From Alphaproteobacteria bacterium (GTDB lineage Bacteria; Pseudomonadota; Alphaproteobacteria; Sphingomonadales; Emcibacteraceae), in assembly GCA_030428615.1 (NCBI GenBank), contig JAUIDN010000022.1, forward strand, positions 1 through 42,852: DNA of 42,852 bases, in the 5' to 3' direction. Below, one piece after another: positions 8,583 to 18,537 of this stretch; position 1 is the stretch's first letter, and the number at the start of each line of letters is the position of its first letter. Position numbers and translations under genes: made by a program. Under the pieces are notes generated by a model. The model worked only from the letters and a program-made list of their open reading frames with translations. It was not told the origin of the DNA and made no database searches.

Positions 8583-9472
8583 TTTTCCTTCTGCTGCGGG
8601 AGTTTCTTACTGCGTTTTGGTTTTATGTTCTTTTTTGGTTTGCTTTTTGCCCAGCCCGCACGCTTTTGTTTTGGTTTTAGTGGCTCCTGTGTAATCCGTG
8701 GTCCCGTCTCAAGGCCAAGGCCTGAAAAATAGTCTCGGCAATTTTCCATGAGCACGCTTTTGGCGACTTCTTCAACACTGCCGCGCTGAAGCTTCTTTAG
8801 TTCGAACGGGCCATAAGAAGTTCTAAGAAGCCTCGTAACAGTCAGCCCCGCATATTCCAGCAGTTTGCGAACTTCTCTGTTTTTTCCTTCTTTAATGCTG
8901 ATTGTCAGCCACTGGTTAACCCCTTCTTTGCGGTCATCCAGCTTCACGTCAACGCTACGATAATTTACTTCGTCAATTGTGACACCTTTACTTATTTCTT
9001 CAAGGCGTTTGTGATGGAAACGGCCATTAACGCGTACCCGATACGTTCGTACCCAACCAGTTGACGGTAATTCCAACCAACGCGCAAGACCACCATCATT
9101 GGTTAAAAGAAGTAATCCTTCGGTATTAATATCCAGCCTTCCAACGGATACTACTCGTGGCATGTTGGCGGGTAGAGCTTCAAATATTGTTGGTCGGCCG
9201 CCGGGATCATAATATGTGGTCAGCCGCCCTGTTGGTTTATGATAAATCCAAAGCCGTGTTTCTTCTGGCTGGCTTACTTTTTGATCGTCGACTGTAATAC
9301 CGTCAACGCTGGTTATAAAGGTGGCGGGGCTTTCGACGATCCTTCCGTCGATTTTTACCATTCCGGCTTCTATCATACGCTCAACGGCACGCCTTGAGCC
9401 GACACCGGCCCGGGCAAGCAGTTTGGCAATACGTTCGCCTTTAATTTGATCATCGTCTTTGTTCATGATCAC
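8579..9472 (-). CDS. rluB: 23S rRNA pseudouridine synthase, RluB/RsuA family
   Basis: The N-terminal S4 RNA-binding domain (residues about 12-60, [16 protein letters not shown]) is followed by a pseudouridine synthase domain with [18 protein letters not shown]114 is the catalytic Asp. [20 protein letters not shown] is the second conserved family block. The last 35 or so residues are Lys/Arg/Pro-rich, as in RluB rather than RsuA, and probably bind RNA. RluB modifies U2605 of 23S rRNA; the exact site here is inferred. It leads the rluB-rsmD pair and is divergent from tadA with only 22 bases between starts. Confidence 0.87.
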   Translation of the reverse strand: MIMNKDDDQIKGERIAKLLARAGVGSRRAVERMIEAGMVKIDGRIVESPATFITSVDGITVDDQKVSQPEETRLWIYHKPTGRLTTYYDPGGRPTIFEALPANMPRVVSVGRLDINTEGLLLLTNDGGLARWLELPSTGWVRTYRVRVNGRFHHKRLEEISKGVTIDEVNYRSVDVKLDDRKEGVNQWLTISIKEGKNREVRKLLEYAGLTVTRLLRTSYGPFELKKLQRGSVEEVAKSVLMENCRDYFSGLGLETGPRITQEPLKPKQKRAGWAKSKPKKNIKPKRSKKLPQQKEK

Positions 9473-9494
9473 AACATAGGGTAAGTGGCTAAAA

Positions 9495-10001
9495 ATGCAA
9501 TCTTTGCTTGACCTTTTTATAACGCTTCAGCAAGCTGCTGAAATGTCACTTTTTGATAATATGCATATGACCCGGGCGCTGGAAGCCGCCAAGGAAGCAG
9601 CCGGGCGCGGAGAGGTCCCGGTTGGTGCCGTCATTGTGCACGGGCCAAGCAATCAGGTGGTTTCGGTTGCTTCAAACAGGGTGATTGAATTTAAAGACCC
9701 AACGGCACATGCTGAAATGATTGCGATAAGGGAGGCTTGTCAGAAACAAAACAGTGAGCGACTTTCCGAATGTGATTTATATGTTACTCTGGAGCCATGC
9801 CCGATGTGTGCACAGGCGATTTCTTTTTCGCGAATAAGGCGGCTATATTTTGGTGCTACGGATGAAAAAGGTGGCGGTGTAGAAAATGGAGCAATTGTTT
9901 TTAATGCAAAAAGCTGTCATCATAAGCCGGAAATATATGGAGATATTATGTCGGGAGCTGCTTCTGCGCTCCTCAGGGATTTTTTTAAGGGTCGACGATA
10001 A
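9495..10001 (+). CDS. tadA: tRNA adenosine(34) deaminase TadA
   Basis: Makes inosine at the wobble position of tRNA-Arg(ACG). The zinc and catalytic residues are visible: HAE (H72, E74) and PCPMC (C102, C105), followed by [13 protein letters not shown]. As called it has 168 residues; family members are about 150, and an internal ATG at 9543 (MSLFDNMH) would give 152. A GGGTAAGTGG stretch supports the upstream start and nothing clear precedes the internal one, so the choice is open. The mscS-like gene begins on the base after its stop. Confidence 0.94.
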   Translation: MQSLLDLFITLQQAAEMSLFDNMHMTRALEAAKEAAGRGEVPVGAVIVHGPSNQVVSVASNRVIEFKDPTAHAEMIAIREACQKQNSERLSECDLYVTLEPCPMCAQAISFSRIRRLYFGATDEKGGGVENGAIVFNAKSCHHKPEIYGDIMSGAASALLRDFFKGRR

Positions 10002-11324
10002 ATGGATGAGACGGAATTTATTTCGATGGATGAATTGATGGCGCAAGCTGTACAATATTACGGCATAATATTGAATTGGCTTCAGACAAATTTATTCTCA
10101 TACGAAAGTCTGGCGGAACTTGCCATCGTTGGCGTTTTATTTCTAATCAGCTTTGCAATAACCCGCTCTTTATCGCCGTTTGTTCACAAAGTGCTTGAAG
10201 GCAAAACCTTTTATCAAAAGATAGAGAAGTTTTTAAAAGCCATGTATCTGCCAGTATTCTGGTGGGTTTTTGTGATTATAGCACTGCAGGTAGCGGTGAG
10301 TTTAAATACACCGATTATAGTGCTTAGGATGGCGACAAGCTTAATCGGCGTCTGGATCGTGATCAGTTTTGTGACAGTTATGATTGAAAGCGAAACGATA
10401 TCGCGCTTTATCAGGATTATCGCCTGGTCCATGGCGATCCTGAATATTTTTGGTTTATTAAACCCGTTCATCAATTTTCTGTCTGTCACCACATTCACTT
10501 TTGGCGCGACAACAATCAGTGTTCTGGCGATTGTTACCGGTGTCACCAGTATGGTGGTGCTTATTTGGGCCGCGTTGTTTCTTTCAAGTATAATCGATAC
10601 AAAACTAAGGGACGCTCCGACAGTTACACCTTCCGCCAGGGTCCTGCTTAGTAAACTTTCACGTATCATTCTTGTTGTTCTGGCGTTTCTTTTTGCCATA
10701 TCCAGCATGGGTATTGACCTTACTGCGCTTGCTGTTTTCGGTGGTGCAATTGGTGTGGGTCTTGGTTTTGGTCTTCAAAAAGTTGTTTCAAACTTTATCA
10801 GTGGCGTTATCCTGCTGCTTGATAAATCCATCAAGCCAGGCGATGTTATCGAAATATCAGGAACTTATGGCCGTATTAACAAGCTTGCTGCCAGATATAC
10901 ATCTGTTATTTCCAGGGACGGGCGTGAGCATCTCGTCCCGAATGAAGATATCATTACGCAGCCTGTTATCAACTGGACCTTCTCTGATAAGAAAGTGCGC
11001 AGGGAATTGCCGGTGAATGTGTCTTATAATAGCGATATTGATAAAGCGATGGACCTGTTACTTGAAGCTGCAGCCGAATCTGAGCGGGTGATAAGAAACC
11101 CGGAGCCTCGCGCCCTTATAAAAGGATTTGGCGACAACGGTATTGATCTTGTGCTGCGCATGTGGATCAGGGACAGTGAAAATGGCGTTACCAATATTGC
11201 CAGCGAAGTATATCTGAAAATCTGGCATAAATTCAACGAAGCAGGAATAGAGTTTCCTTATCCGCAACGCGATATTCACATTGTATCGTCCAAGGGATTT
11301 GGTGACGGTACAAAATTACCCTGA
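10002..11324 (+). CDS. MscS-family mechanosensitive channel-like membrane protein
   Basis: About five or six hydrophobic segments (roughly residues 36-56, 83-101, 106-128, 135-160, 171-198 and 221-236) lead into the MscS pore and beta domain. VFGGAIGVGLGFGLQKVVSNFISG (split here at about residues 245-268) is the Gly/Ala-rich pore helix, then LLLDKSIKPGD, a beta domain with VPNEDI, and an alpha/beta C-terminal domain. Such proteins open under membrane tension to release solutes in hypo-osmotic shock. It has more membrane segments than E. coli MscS and is an MscS-like variant. It abuts tadA without a gap, and the pairing may be only transcriptional. Confidence 0.88.
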   Translation: MDETEFISMDELMAQAVQYYGIILNWLQTNLFSYESLAELAIVGVLFLISFAITRSLSPFVHKVLEGKTFYQKIEKFLKAMYLPVFWWVFVIIALQVAVSLNTPIIVLRMATSLIGVWIVISFVTVMIESETISRFIRIIAWSMAILNIFGLLNPFINFLSVTTFTFGATTISVLAIVTGVTSMVVLIWAALFLSSIIDTKLRDAPTVTPSARVLLSKLSRIILVVLAFLFAISSMGIDLTALAVFGGAIGVGLGFGLQKVVSNFISGVILLLDKSIKPGDVIEISGTYGRINKLAARYTSVISRDGREHLVPNEDIITQPVINWTFSDKKVRRELPVNVSYNSDIDKAMDLLLEAAAESERVIRNPEPRALIKGFGDNGIDLVLRMWIRDSENGVTNIASEVYLKIWHKFNEAGIEFPYPQRDIHIVSSKGFGDGTKLP

Positions 11325-11330
11325 AGTCCG

Positions 11331-11552
11331 CTATCTTTTATCGGCAAGGATTTCTTTTAAAAATGTTACGAAATTTGCCAGACTGTGTTCTGCTTCATCA
11401 ATATGTTCTTCCAGATGGTCAATTTCAGAGTGCTGATCATCCAGATTTCGTTTTTCAAGCTCTTCCTGTAATTTGGCAAGCGTTTTTTCTGTTCTGGATA
11501 TAAGTTTTTTGAGCTTTTTTGTTGAAATATCTTCATATTCATTTTGGGCCAT
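11331..11552 (-). CDS. 73-residue charged coiled-coil protein, unrecognised
   Basis: I do not recognise this protein. It is almost wholly Lys/Glu/Leu-rich and should form one or two long helices: residues 10-36 (KKLKKLISRTEKTLAKLQEE) and 43-70 (EIDHLEEHIDEAEHSL), with a break at NLDDQHS. There is no signal peptide or membrane segment, so it is probably cytoplasmic. AGGGG sits eight bases before the ATG. It lies 17 bases downstream of the phosphate-transporter gene on the same strand, so they are probably co-transcribed. Its stop is six bases from the convergent mscS-like gene. Confidence 0.7.
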   Translation of the reverse strand: MAQNEYEDISTKKLKKLISRTEKTLAKLQEELEKRNLDDQHSEIDHLEEHIDEAEHSLANFVTFLKEILADKR

Positions 11553-11569
11553 AATATTACCCCTTTTTT

Positions 11570-12730
11570 TTAAAAATTTGTAATAAATATAAGCACTCCT
11601 GGTACCGCAAAGAATACGCCAAGTACATAAAAGAGTGCTACTGGTTTGTTTTTCGCTGCTATTTTTCCAAGTGCCAGTGCGCCAGCCATCGGCAATCTCC
11701 GAAGGATCGGTGTTCCATATATAAGCAATACAGCGGCTACATTATAGATCAGATGCACAAGTGCAATTTGTAGTGCAAATATGGCTGTCGCCCCCGATAT
11801 GGCGGTGGCGGCGAGCAGCGCTGTTACGGTTGTACCGATGTTCGCACCGAGTGTAAACGGATATATTTGTTTAAGCCTGAACACGCCTGAGCCGGCAAGG
11901 GGCACCATCAGACTTGTTGTTGTCGACGAGGATTGCACCAGAATTGTAATGATCATGCCAGAAAAGATACCAGTGACGGGCCCTTTGCCGATAGCATTAT
12001 GCATAATGACTTTAGCGCGACCGACCATTAATTTCTTTAGAAGTTTGCCGATCATGGTAATTGCCATAAATATAATGGTGATGCCAAATATGATAAGAAG
12101 AATATATGCCGCACTATCAGAAATCATTTGTGACAAGCTTGTAAAGACATCAATTACCGGCTGTGTGGCCGGTTTGATGAAATTAAATCCTTTGACGCTC
12201 ATATTTTCGCCGCCGACAAAGAGCCCCGCGAGATAACCACCTGCGGTAGCGAGCGGATGAAACAGGATCTCAATTGGTAAGAAAATCACGACTGCCATGA
12301 CATTGAAAAAATCATGTACAGTGGCAGCGGCGAAAGCGCGGCGAAATTCCTTTTTTCGTCTAACATGGCCAAGGCTTACAATAGTATTCGTGATTGTGGT
12401 GCCGATATTGGCACCCATAATCATCGGAACCGCAGTTTCCACGGGTAACCCGCCAGCAACAAGCCCTACAATGATTGATGTGACGGTTGAGGATGACTGG
12501 ATCATCGCTGTCGCCAATATGCCAATGATGAGTCCCATGAATGGGTTCGTAGCGAATTGAAACAGATCGGATGCCTGCCCTTTAGTGGCACCTTTAAAGC
12601 CCGCGCCGATCATTCCAACAGAACTGATCAGTAAATAAACCAGTGTTGCGACCGCGAGCCATTGTAATATTGTTATGAGTGTATTCTGAGTAGAAAGAGG
12701 ATTGGCGCCTGCCTGCGACGTTTCTGCCAT
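11570..12730 (-). CDS. Na+/phosphate cotransporter, NptA/SLC34-type
   Basis: A polytopic inner-membrane protein of 386 residues with the two inverted repeats of the Na/Pi family. Each has a QSSS motif (residues 78-81 and 266-269) followed by GANIGTT (107-112 and 295-301). These QSSS repeats form the substrate site in SLC34/NptA proteins. Many bacterial members carry a C-terminal PhoU-like domain; this one ends right after the last membrane helix. Phosphate is the likely cargo but is inferred. The upstream 121-base gap after purD should hold its promoter; I found no convincing Pho box. Confidence 0.85.
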   Translation of the reverse strand: MAETSQAGANPLSTQNTLITILQWLAVATLVYLLISSVGMIGAGFKGATKGQASDLFQFATNPFMGLIIGILATAMIQSSSTVTSIIVGLVAGGLPVETAVPMIMGANIGTTITNTIVSLGHVRRKKEFRRAFAAATVHDFFNVMAVVIFLPIEILFHPLATAGGYLAGLFVGGENMSVKGFNFIKPATQPVIDVFTSLSQMISDSAAYILLIIFGITIIFMAITMIGKLLKKLMVGRAKVIMHNAIGKGPVTGIFSGMIITILVQSSSTTTSLMVPLAGSGVFRLKQIYPFTLGANIGTTVTALLAATAISGATAIFALQIALVHLIYNVAAVLLIYGTPILRRLPMAGALALGKIAAKNKPVALFYVLGVFFAVPGVLIFITNF

Positions 12731-12851
12731 AATGGGTGTTCCAGAATCATTATTAATCAGCCATCATGATTTCATCAATGTCATAAAAGTGCAACAAATA
12801 TGTAATAAAATTATCACGGTAATATAAAAGATTTCCCCGTGGTTTTATTGT

Positions 12852-14129
12852 CTAGCTATTTTCCCGTTCAACCGCCCGCCAGCCGATGTCGCGGCGGCAA
12901 AAACCTTGCGGCCAATCTATTTTATCGAGGGCTTTATATGCGTCGTTTTTTGCTTCTGTTACGGTAGGGGAAAGTGCGGTAACATTTAATACGCGCCCAC
13001 CTGTGGCGAGAATAGTGTTGCCTTCCTTTTTTGTGCCGGCATGAAAAATAACAATATTGTCGGCTTCTTCGGCGGCGGCAAGGTTTTTAATTTCGGTATT
13101 TTTCTCATAACTGCCAGGGTATCCGTTCGCAGCCATAACCACATTCAGGGCAACCTCATCGCTCCACTCCGCCGTTATCTGACCCAGATTACCTTGTGCA
13201 CAAGCCATTAACGCCGGAACAAGGTCAGATTGAAGACGCATCATTAGACACTGACACTCAGGATCGCCAAAGCGAACGTTATATTCAATCAGCTCGGGCC
13301 CCTTGTTGGTGATCATTAGGCCAGCGAACAACACGCCTTTAAAGGGTCTGCCTTCCTCGCGCATGCCTTTTACGGTTGGCATGATGATTTCATTGATTGT
13401 CCGCTTAATCATCACTTCATCCATAACCGGAGCGGGCGAATAGGCGCCCATGCCCCCCGTGTTTGGTCCGGTATCGCCCTCGCCGACGCGTTTGTGGTCC
13501 TGCGCAGTGCCGAAGGGTAAAATATTTTCCCCGTCGGTGAGGACAAAGAAGCTTGCTTCTTCGCCTTCCAAAAATTCCTCAACCACCAGTTCCGCACCAG
13601 CAGCGCCAAACTGCCCGCCAAAAATGTCATCAATGGCGGCAAAGGCGTCTTCTATTTCTTCTGCTATAATCACACCTTTACCCGCCGCAAGGCCATCGGC
13701 TTTAATAACAATCGGCGCCCCTTTTTCCGCTACAAATGCTTTGGCGGCATCTGCATCACTGAAACGGCCATATGCAGCGGTTGGTATATTATATTTTGCA
13801 CAAAGATCCTTGGTGAAGCCTTTCGATCCTTCAAGAATGGCAGCGGCGGCACTTGGGCCGAAGGTGGTGATGTTTTCTGCGGTTAACCTGTCGGACAGCC
13901 CATCAACAAGGGGAGCTTCCGGGCCAATTACAACGAATTCAATATTCTTATTGCGACAAAAATCAATGATCTCGTCATGGTTTGATGCGTCTAGGTTTAC
14001 GCATGTGGCTATTTCGCCCATTCCGCCATTACCCGGCGCCACATACAGATCATCAACCAGCGGCGACTGGGCAATTTTCCATGTAAGTGAATGTTCACGA
14101 CCGCCAGACCCAATGACCAAAATATTCAT
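12852..14129 (-). CDS. purD: Phosphoribosylamine-glycine ligase
   Basis: Second step of purine synthesis: joins glycine to 5-phosphoribosylamine with ATP. The 425 residues show [14 protein letters not shown] at the start, [12 protein letters not shown], and ATP-grasp blocks [16 protein letters not shown] and [14 protein letters not shown], then [19 protein letters not shown] and the metal-site region [21 protein letters not shown] precedes the ATG at a normal distance. It is divergent from xseA across 93 bases. A long open frame on the opposite strand here is only a shadow of this gene. Confidence 0.97.
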   Translation of the reverse strand: MNILVIGSGGREHSLTWKIAQSPLVDDLYVAPGNGGMGEIATCVNLDASNHDEIIDFCRNKNIEFVVIGPEAPLVDGLSDRLTAENITTFGPSAAAAILEGSKGFTKDLCAKYNIPTAAYGRFSDADAAKAFVAEKGAPIVIKADGLAAGKGVIIAEEIEDAFAAIDDIFGGQFGAAGAELVVEEFLEGEEASFFVLTDGENILPFGTAQDHKRVGEGDTGPNTGGMGAYSPAPVMDEVMIKRTINEIIMPTVKGMREEGRPFKGVLFAGLMITNKGPELIEYNVRFGDPECQCLMMRLQSDLVPALMACAQGNLGQITAEWSDEVALNVVMAANGYPGSYEKNTEIKNLAAAEEADNIVIFHAGTKKEGNTILATGGRVLNVTALSPTVTEAKNDAYKALDKIDWPQGFCRRDIGWRAVERENS

Positions 14130-14222
14130 TCGTAATTTCCTTTTTAAAATCTTTTCACTCTTGTATCATAGCTGCCTTAAGAAGCAAATCAGCAATGAGC
14201 AGGTACAACATACGAAGAAAAT

Positions 14223-15650
14223 ATGAGCGACTATCCTTTTGATAATGAACCTAAAGCCAGCAATACGCCGGAATATTCGGTAACTGAAATCAGCCTCGCG
14301 TTGAAGCGAACGGTTGAGGACCAGTTTGGCTATGTAAAAATACGTGGTGAGATTTCCGGCTGTAAAAGGGCGGCTTCGGGGCATGTGTATCTTGCGCTTA
14401 AGGATGATAAATCAGTCCTTGACGGTGTCATGTGGAAGGGCGTGGCCGGAAGACTGACATTCCGCCCGGAAGATGGCCTCGAAGTGGTCGTAACTGGTAA
14501 ATTAACCACGTACCCCGGGCGGTCGAAATATCAGATCGTCATTGATAAGATGGAAGTCGCGGGCGAAGGAGCGCTTATGGCGCTGCTGGAAAAAAGGAAA
14601 AAGGAACTTGCGGCAGAAGGCCTGTTTGACGCCGATAAGAAATTGAATATTCCATATCTGCCAAGTGTGATTGGTGTTGTGACGTCACCGACAGGATCCG
14701 TAATCCGCGATATCCTTCACCGGCTTTCCGATCGTTTTCCGCGCCATGTGCTGGTGTGGCCGGTGCTGGTACAGGGGGAAGGCGCGGCAAAGCAGATCGC
14801 CGACGCCATTGATGGTTTTAATAATCTTGAAGAAGGGGGAGCAATTCCACGCCCCGACGTTTTGATTGTTGCCCGCGGTGGCGGCAGCCTTGAAGATCTT
14901 TGGTGTTTTAACGAAGAAGAAGTCATCAGGGCGGTTGCGCGTTCTAAAATCCCGCTTATTTCGGCGGTGGGTCATGAAACTGACACGACGCTGATTGATT
15001 ATGTTTCTGATTTCAGATCGCCGACTCCAACTGCTGCTGCGGAACGGGCAGTACCGGTTCGCGATGACCTTGTTTACACGGTTAAGGATTTGGATATTCG
15101 CCTTGAAAAAGCCACAAGACGATATTTAAATAATCTTGAGCAGCAGGTGCAAGGGCTAGGCCGCGGGCTTCCAAAGCCGGTGGATCTTTTAAGCCTGTCG
15201 GCGCAACGGCTTGACGAACTCAGTGAACGGCTTCCAAGGGCGCTTCGAAACGGGGTAGAACGACAGGCAATGAAGCTGGATGCAATGGCAAGGTCGCTAA
15301 GACCAGAAACATTAAAAGCGGACATCAGAAGGGCACGTGAAAAGGTTGTTTTGTTAGAGGATAGAATGAAACGCGCGACAGGCAATATCACAGCGCAAAA
15401 AAGAAGCGAATTTGAAAGTCCGGCCCGTCTTCTTGAAAGTTTGAGCTATCACAGTGTTCTTGAGCGTGGCTTCGCGGTAATCAGACGCAAAGACGGAAAA
15501 ACGATCAGCGAAAGTAAATCTGTAAAAGGCGGCGACCATTTGGGAATCGAATTTCGTGACGGAATGGTACAGGTGCTTGCAACCGATGGTAAGAATAAAA
15601 CAAAGCCTAAGAAAAAAAGCGAAAGTCCGAAGCAGGGTCAATTATTATGA
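14223..15650 (+). CDS. xseA: Exodeoxyribonuclease VII large subunit
   Basis: Large subunit of the single-strand-specific exonuclease. The N-terminal OB-fold (residues about 18-115) contains VKIRGEISGCKRAASGHVY. The catalytic domain follows with GVVTSPTGSVIRDILHRL, ARGGGSLEDLWCFNEE and SAVGHETDTTLIDYVSDFR. A long helical region comes next, and the C-terminus is Lys-rich. At 475 residues it is complete. The small subunit xseB is not in this window. Its stop overlaps the next start by four bases (ATGA). Confidence 0.96.
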   Translation: MSDYPFDNEPKASNTPEYSVTEISLALKRTVEDQFGYVKIRGEISGCKRAASGHVYLALKDDKSVLDGVMWKGVAGRLTFRPEDGLEVVVTGKLTTYPGRSKYQIVIDKMEVAGEGALMALLEKRKKELAAEGLFDADKKLNIPYLPSVIGVVTSPTGSVIRDILHRLSDRFPRHVLVWPVLVQGEGAAKQIADAIDGFNNLEEGGAIPRPDVLIVARGGGSLEDLWCFNEEEVIRAVARSKIPLISAVGHETDTTLIDYVSDFRSPTPTAAAERAVPVRDDLVYTVKDLDIRLEKATRRYLNNLEQQVQGLGRGLPKPVDLLSLSAQRLDELSERLPRALRNGVERQAMKLDAMARSLRPETLKADIRRAREKVVLLEDRMKRATGNITAQKRSEFESPARLLESLSYHSVLERGFAVIRRKDGKTISESKSVKGGDHLGIEFRDGMVQVLATDGKNKTKPKKKSESPKQGQLL

Positions 15651-16456
15651 AGTATATTATTATAAGCATCCTTATTGTTTTGACGACGTCCGTTTGTGCG
15701 TGGGCGGAAAATGCGTTGGGAATGAAAGAGCCTTTAAAACAGGGTGGTTTTTACGTTGGTAAAGTCGCGGTGGGTGACAAGGTCACATTTCACGGCGAGC
15801 GGGTGAAAATTTCACCGGACGGGTATTTTGTCATCGGTCTTGGGTGGAAATATAAAAGCGTTGCTAACATCCGCGTTGATCACAAGGCAGGCGGCCATAC
15901 CATGTATCATCTTGATGTGCTTCCACATGATTATGATGTCGAAGAGGTGACAGGCTTGCCCCCTAAATATGTCGCTCCACCGAAAGAAGTCCAGGAGCGT
16001 ATCGCAAAGGACGCGGCGGATGTTCGCGCGGTTCGGGCGATAGACAGTGATCTTCAGAATTTCAGGGAAGAAATGATCTGGCCCGTTAAGGGGCGGATCA
16101 GTGGCCGGTTTGGTTCGCATCGCATTTTAAATGGTGAGCCACGAAGCCCACATACCGGCCTTGATATTGCACCGGGGCAGGGTGCCTTAATTGTGGCACC
16201 TTTAGGTGGCAAGGTGACGCTGGTCAGTGACCAGTATCTTACCGGTAATACCATGGTGATTGATCATGGTCACGGCATTAGCAGTGTTTACGCGCATATG
16301 GAAAGCGCCATTGCAAAAGAAGGCCAGATAGTCAGTAAAGGTGATCCCATTGGTACCGTCGGGATGAGCGGTCGGGCAACAGGACCCCACCTTCACTGGG
16401 GGATGAACTGGTACGGTGAACGGCTCAACGCCGGTGTGGCACTTGGAATAGAATAA
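15647..16456 (+). CDS. Secreted M23/LytM peptidoglycan endopeptidase
   Basis: A signal peptide (cleavage likely after AWA, about residue 20) exports it to the periplasm. The N-terminal part (to about 140) has no clear assignment. The C-terminal LytM domain shows the zinc residues H169 and D173 (in HTGLD) and H250 (in GPHLHWG), with YAHM between. The expected role is cleavage of peptide cross-links in peptidoglycan. xseA-M23 adjacency recurs in alphaproteobacteria as I remember it. The start overlaps xseA and the next gene is 11 bases downstream, so these three probably share a transcript. Confidence 0.9.
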   Translation: MKYIIISILIVLTTSVCAWAENALGMKEPLKQGGFYVGKVAVGDKVTFHGERVKISPDGYFVIGLGWKYKSVANIRVDHKAGGHTMYHLDVLPHDYDVEEVTGLPPKYVAPPKEVQERIAKDAADVRAVRAIDSDLQNFREEMIWPVKGRISGRFGSHRILNGEPRSPHTGLDIAPGQGALIVAPLGGKVTLVSDQYLTGNTMVIDHGHGISSVYAHMESAIAKEGQIVSKGDPIGTVGMSGRATGPHLHWGMNWYGERLNAGVALGIE

Positions 16457-16467
16457 AGGATTTAAGT

Positions 16468-17163
16468 ATGTTTAATCGTTTTAATCGGATTGTGATTGGC
16501 ACATTTTTATCAATACTCATTTTAACACCGGTGGCCAGCAGGGCGCAGACAGAAGCCCTTGGTGGAGAGCTGGCGTTTAACGCTTCGTTAAAAAGCGATT
16601 ACCGTTTTCGTGGTGTTTCAAAATCCAATAATGATATCGCCGTACAGGGCGGCGTTGACTGGTACGCGGATAACGGCATTTATGTCGGTGCATGGGGATC
16701 AAGCGTGTCTGATTTTCGTGGATCGGATGTTGAGACAAATTTTTATGGCGGTTACAGTGTTGAAAAAAATGGCATTATCTATGACCTCGGCGTGACGGCA
16801 TATGTTTATCCCGGTGGAACCAATTCAACATATTTGGAAACTTACGGCTCAGTTGGTGTTGATTTCGGTCTTCTGACCAGTTCACTGGGGCTTTCCTATA
16901 TGCCAAGTCAGAGCAACAATGGCGATCAGGATAATATTTATTTCTTTAATGATACCCGGGCGAGCATTCCGGATACACCATTTTCAGTTGATCTTCATCT
17001 TGGATATGAAGATGGTTTTTTCGGCGATAACAAATGGGACTGGAAAATCGGGACCAGCGTCACTTTCGAACAGTTCGAACTTGGTGTAGCCTATGTCGAT
17101 ACCAACAAACCCGGCCGTCGTTCTGACAGTGGTGTCATATTCAGTATTGGCGCTTATTTCTAG
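16468..17163 (+). CDS. TorF-family putative porin (Gcw_chp/TIGR02001)
   Basis: A 231-residue outer-membrane beta-barrel. The signal peptide ends near SRA-Q. The family hallmarks are a short N-terminal strand followed by SDYRFRGVSKSNNDIAVQGG and NGIYVGAWGSS. Later sequence alternates polar and hydrophobic residues, and the protein ends in Phe, as most BAM substrates do. AAGGA sits before the ATG. The substrate is unknown. It is the last gene of the xseA run and converges on pmbA with 12 bases between the stops and no hairpin there. Confidence 0.85.
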   Translation: MFNRFNRIVIGTFLSILILTPVASRAQTEALGGELAFNASLKSDYRFRGVSKSNNDIAVQGGVDWYADNGIYVGAWGSSVSDFRGSDVETNFYGGYSVEKNGIIYDLGVTAYVYPGGTNSTYLETYGSVGVDFGLLTSSLGLSYMPSQSNNGDQDNIYFFNDTRASIPDTPFSVDLHLGYEDGFFGDNKWDWKIGTSVTFEQFELGVAYVDTNKPGRRSDSGVIFSIGAYF

Positions 17164-17175
17164 GTAGAGGAGCCT

Positions 17176-18537
17176 TTAATTCCCCGCGAGCATCATTTTA
17201 TCAATCCGCACTGTTGGGGCATCGGTACCGTATTTAATTTCCAGGTCATCTGCGGCGGTCATATTCAGATACATGTCTTTCAAATTTCCGGCGATGGTGA
17301 TCTCATTGACCGGGTAGGTCAGTTCACCATTTTCAATCCAGAAGCCACTGGCCCCGCGACTGTAATCACCGGTAATACCATTGACCGCGCTACCGATCAG
17401 TTCTGTGACATAAAACCCGGTTTTTATATCGCCGATCAAATCTTTTACGGAGACGTCCCCCGCCTGCAGATAAAGATTACTTGTGGAGGGGGACGGCGGG
17501 CTTGATGTTCCGCGACTGGCGCGACCGTTGCTGTCCAGGCCCAATTGGCGCGCGCTGCTGCTGTCCAGTATCCAGTTATTCAAAATACCGTCTTTTACGA
17601 TATCCAGTGGTGCGTTTCGCACCCCTTCACCGTCAAACGGGCGGGAAGACGGACCACGAAGAATGTGGGGATTATCAATGATATTGATATTTTCCGGGAA
17701 TATTTTCTTGCCGTGTTGTTCCAATAAAAAACTGGTGCCGCGGGCAATGGCGGCCCCGTTCACAGCACCCGCAAGATGGCCGATCAAACTGCGTGAAACG
17801 CGCGGTTCATAGACAACCGGTATTTCGCATGTGTCAGCTTTTCTGGGGTTCATTTTTTTAAGGGTACGTTCTGCGGCTTCATTGGCAATTTTATACGGGC
17901 TGTCCATATCTTCGAAATGACGCCGTGATGACCAGGCGTAATCGCGCTCCATTGCAGTACCCTTACCTGCAATTAATGAAATGCTGCATCCAAAATTACT
18001 TGAGCGGTAATGGCCAACAAAACCATTTGAATTGGCTAGTGTGATTTCACCTTTGCTTGCGCTCGTGTTTGCGCCTTCTGAATTTGTAATACCGTCTATT
18101 TCAAGGGCATGGGCTTCCGCTTCAGCAGCGATATTTTTAAGGCTTTCCTCATCAAGCTCATAATCATCGTAAAGATCCAGTTCCGGAAGGTCGCCAAGCG
18201 CGAGAAGTTCTTTATCTGCTAAACCGCAGTAAGGGTCTTCCGGTGTATTTTTCGCCATATCAAGTGCGCGTGTTACAAGTTCATCCAGTGCTTTGTCGCT
18301 CATATCGCTGGATGAAACAATCGCCTGATTTTTGCCGATAATCACCCGAAGGCCGAGGTCCGCATTTTCCGACCCTTCGATATCTTCAAGTTTTCCCATG
18401 CGCCAGGAAACGGAACGTGAAATGCCGGTGAAGAAAACAGCATCGGCCTGTTCAGCGCCGGCTTTTTGAGCCTTTTTAATCAGATCTGCCATTCGGTCCG
18501 GTGACATCATATTTGCATTTCTTTTATTCATACTCAT
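17176..18537 (-). CDS. pmbA: TldD/PmbA-family metalloprotease-like protein, PmbA type
   Basis: A 453-residue cytoplasmic protein of the TldD/PmbA (TldE) family. Conserved blocks include [50 protein letters not shown] and [19 protein letters not shown]. In E. coli the PmbA partner acts with TldD, which holds the HExxxH zinc site; none is seen here, as expected for PmbA. The complex degrades peptides and matures microcin B17. No tldD lies in the window. Its start overlaps the ubiD stop by four bases. Confidence 0.9.
   Translation of the reverse strand: MSMNKRNANMMSPDRMADLIKKAQKAGAEQADAVFFTGISRSVSWRMGKLEDIEGSENADLGLRVIIGKNQAIVSSSDMSDKALDELVTRALDMAKNTPEDPYCGLADKELLALGDLPELDLYDDYELDEESLKNIAAEAEAHALEIDGITNSEGANTSASKGEITLANSNGFVGHYRSSNFGCSISLIAGKGTAMERDYAWSSRRHFEDMDSPYKIANEAAERTLKKMNPRKADTCEIPVVYEPRVSRSLIGHLAGAVNGAAIARGTSFLLEQHGKKIFPENINIIDNPHILRGPSSRPFDGEGVRNAPLDIVKDGILNNWILDSSSARQLGLDSNGRASRGTSSPPSPSTSNLYLQAGDVSVKDLIGDIKTGFYVTELIGSAVNGITGDYSRGASGFWIENGELTYPVNEITIAGNLKDMYLNMTAADDLEIKYGTDAPTVRIDKMMLAGN

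Noticed and set aside
12778-12797. Possible Pho box upstream of the phosphate transporter (ATGTCATAAAA)
   Set aside because: Only the first half-site matches well; the second matches three of seven positions, and the orientation is opposite to the gene.
13450-14226. Long open frame of 258 codons opposite purD
   Set aside because: It lies wholly antisense to a clear purD, is low-complexity Ser/Ala/Pro-rich and has no recognisable domain.
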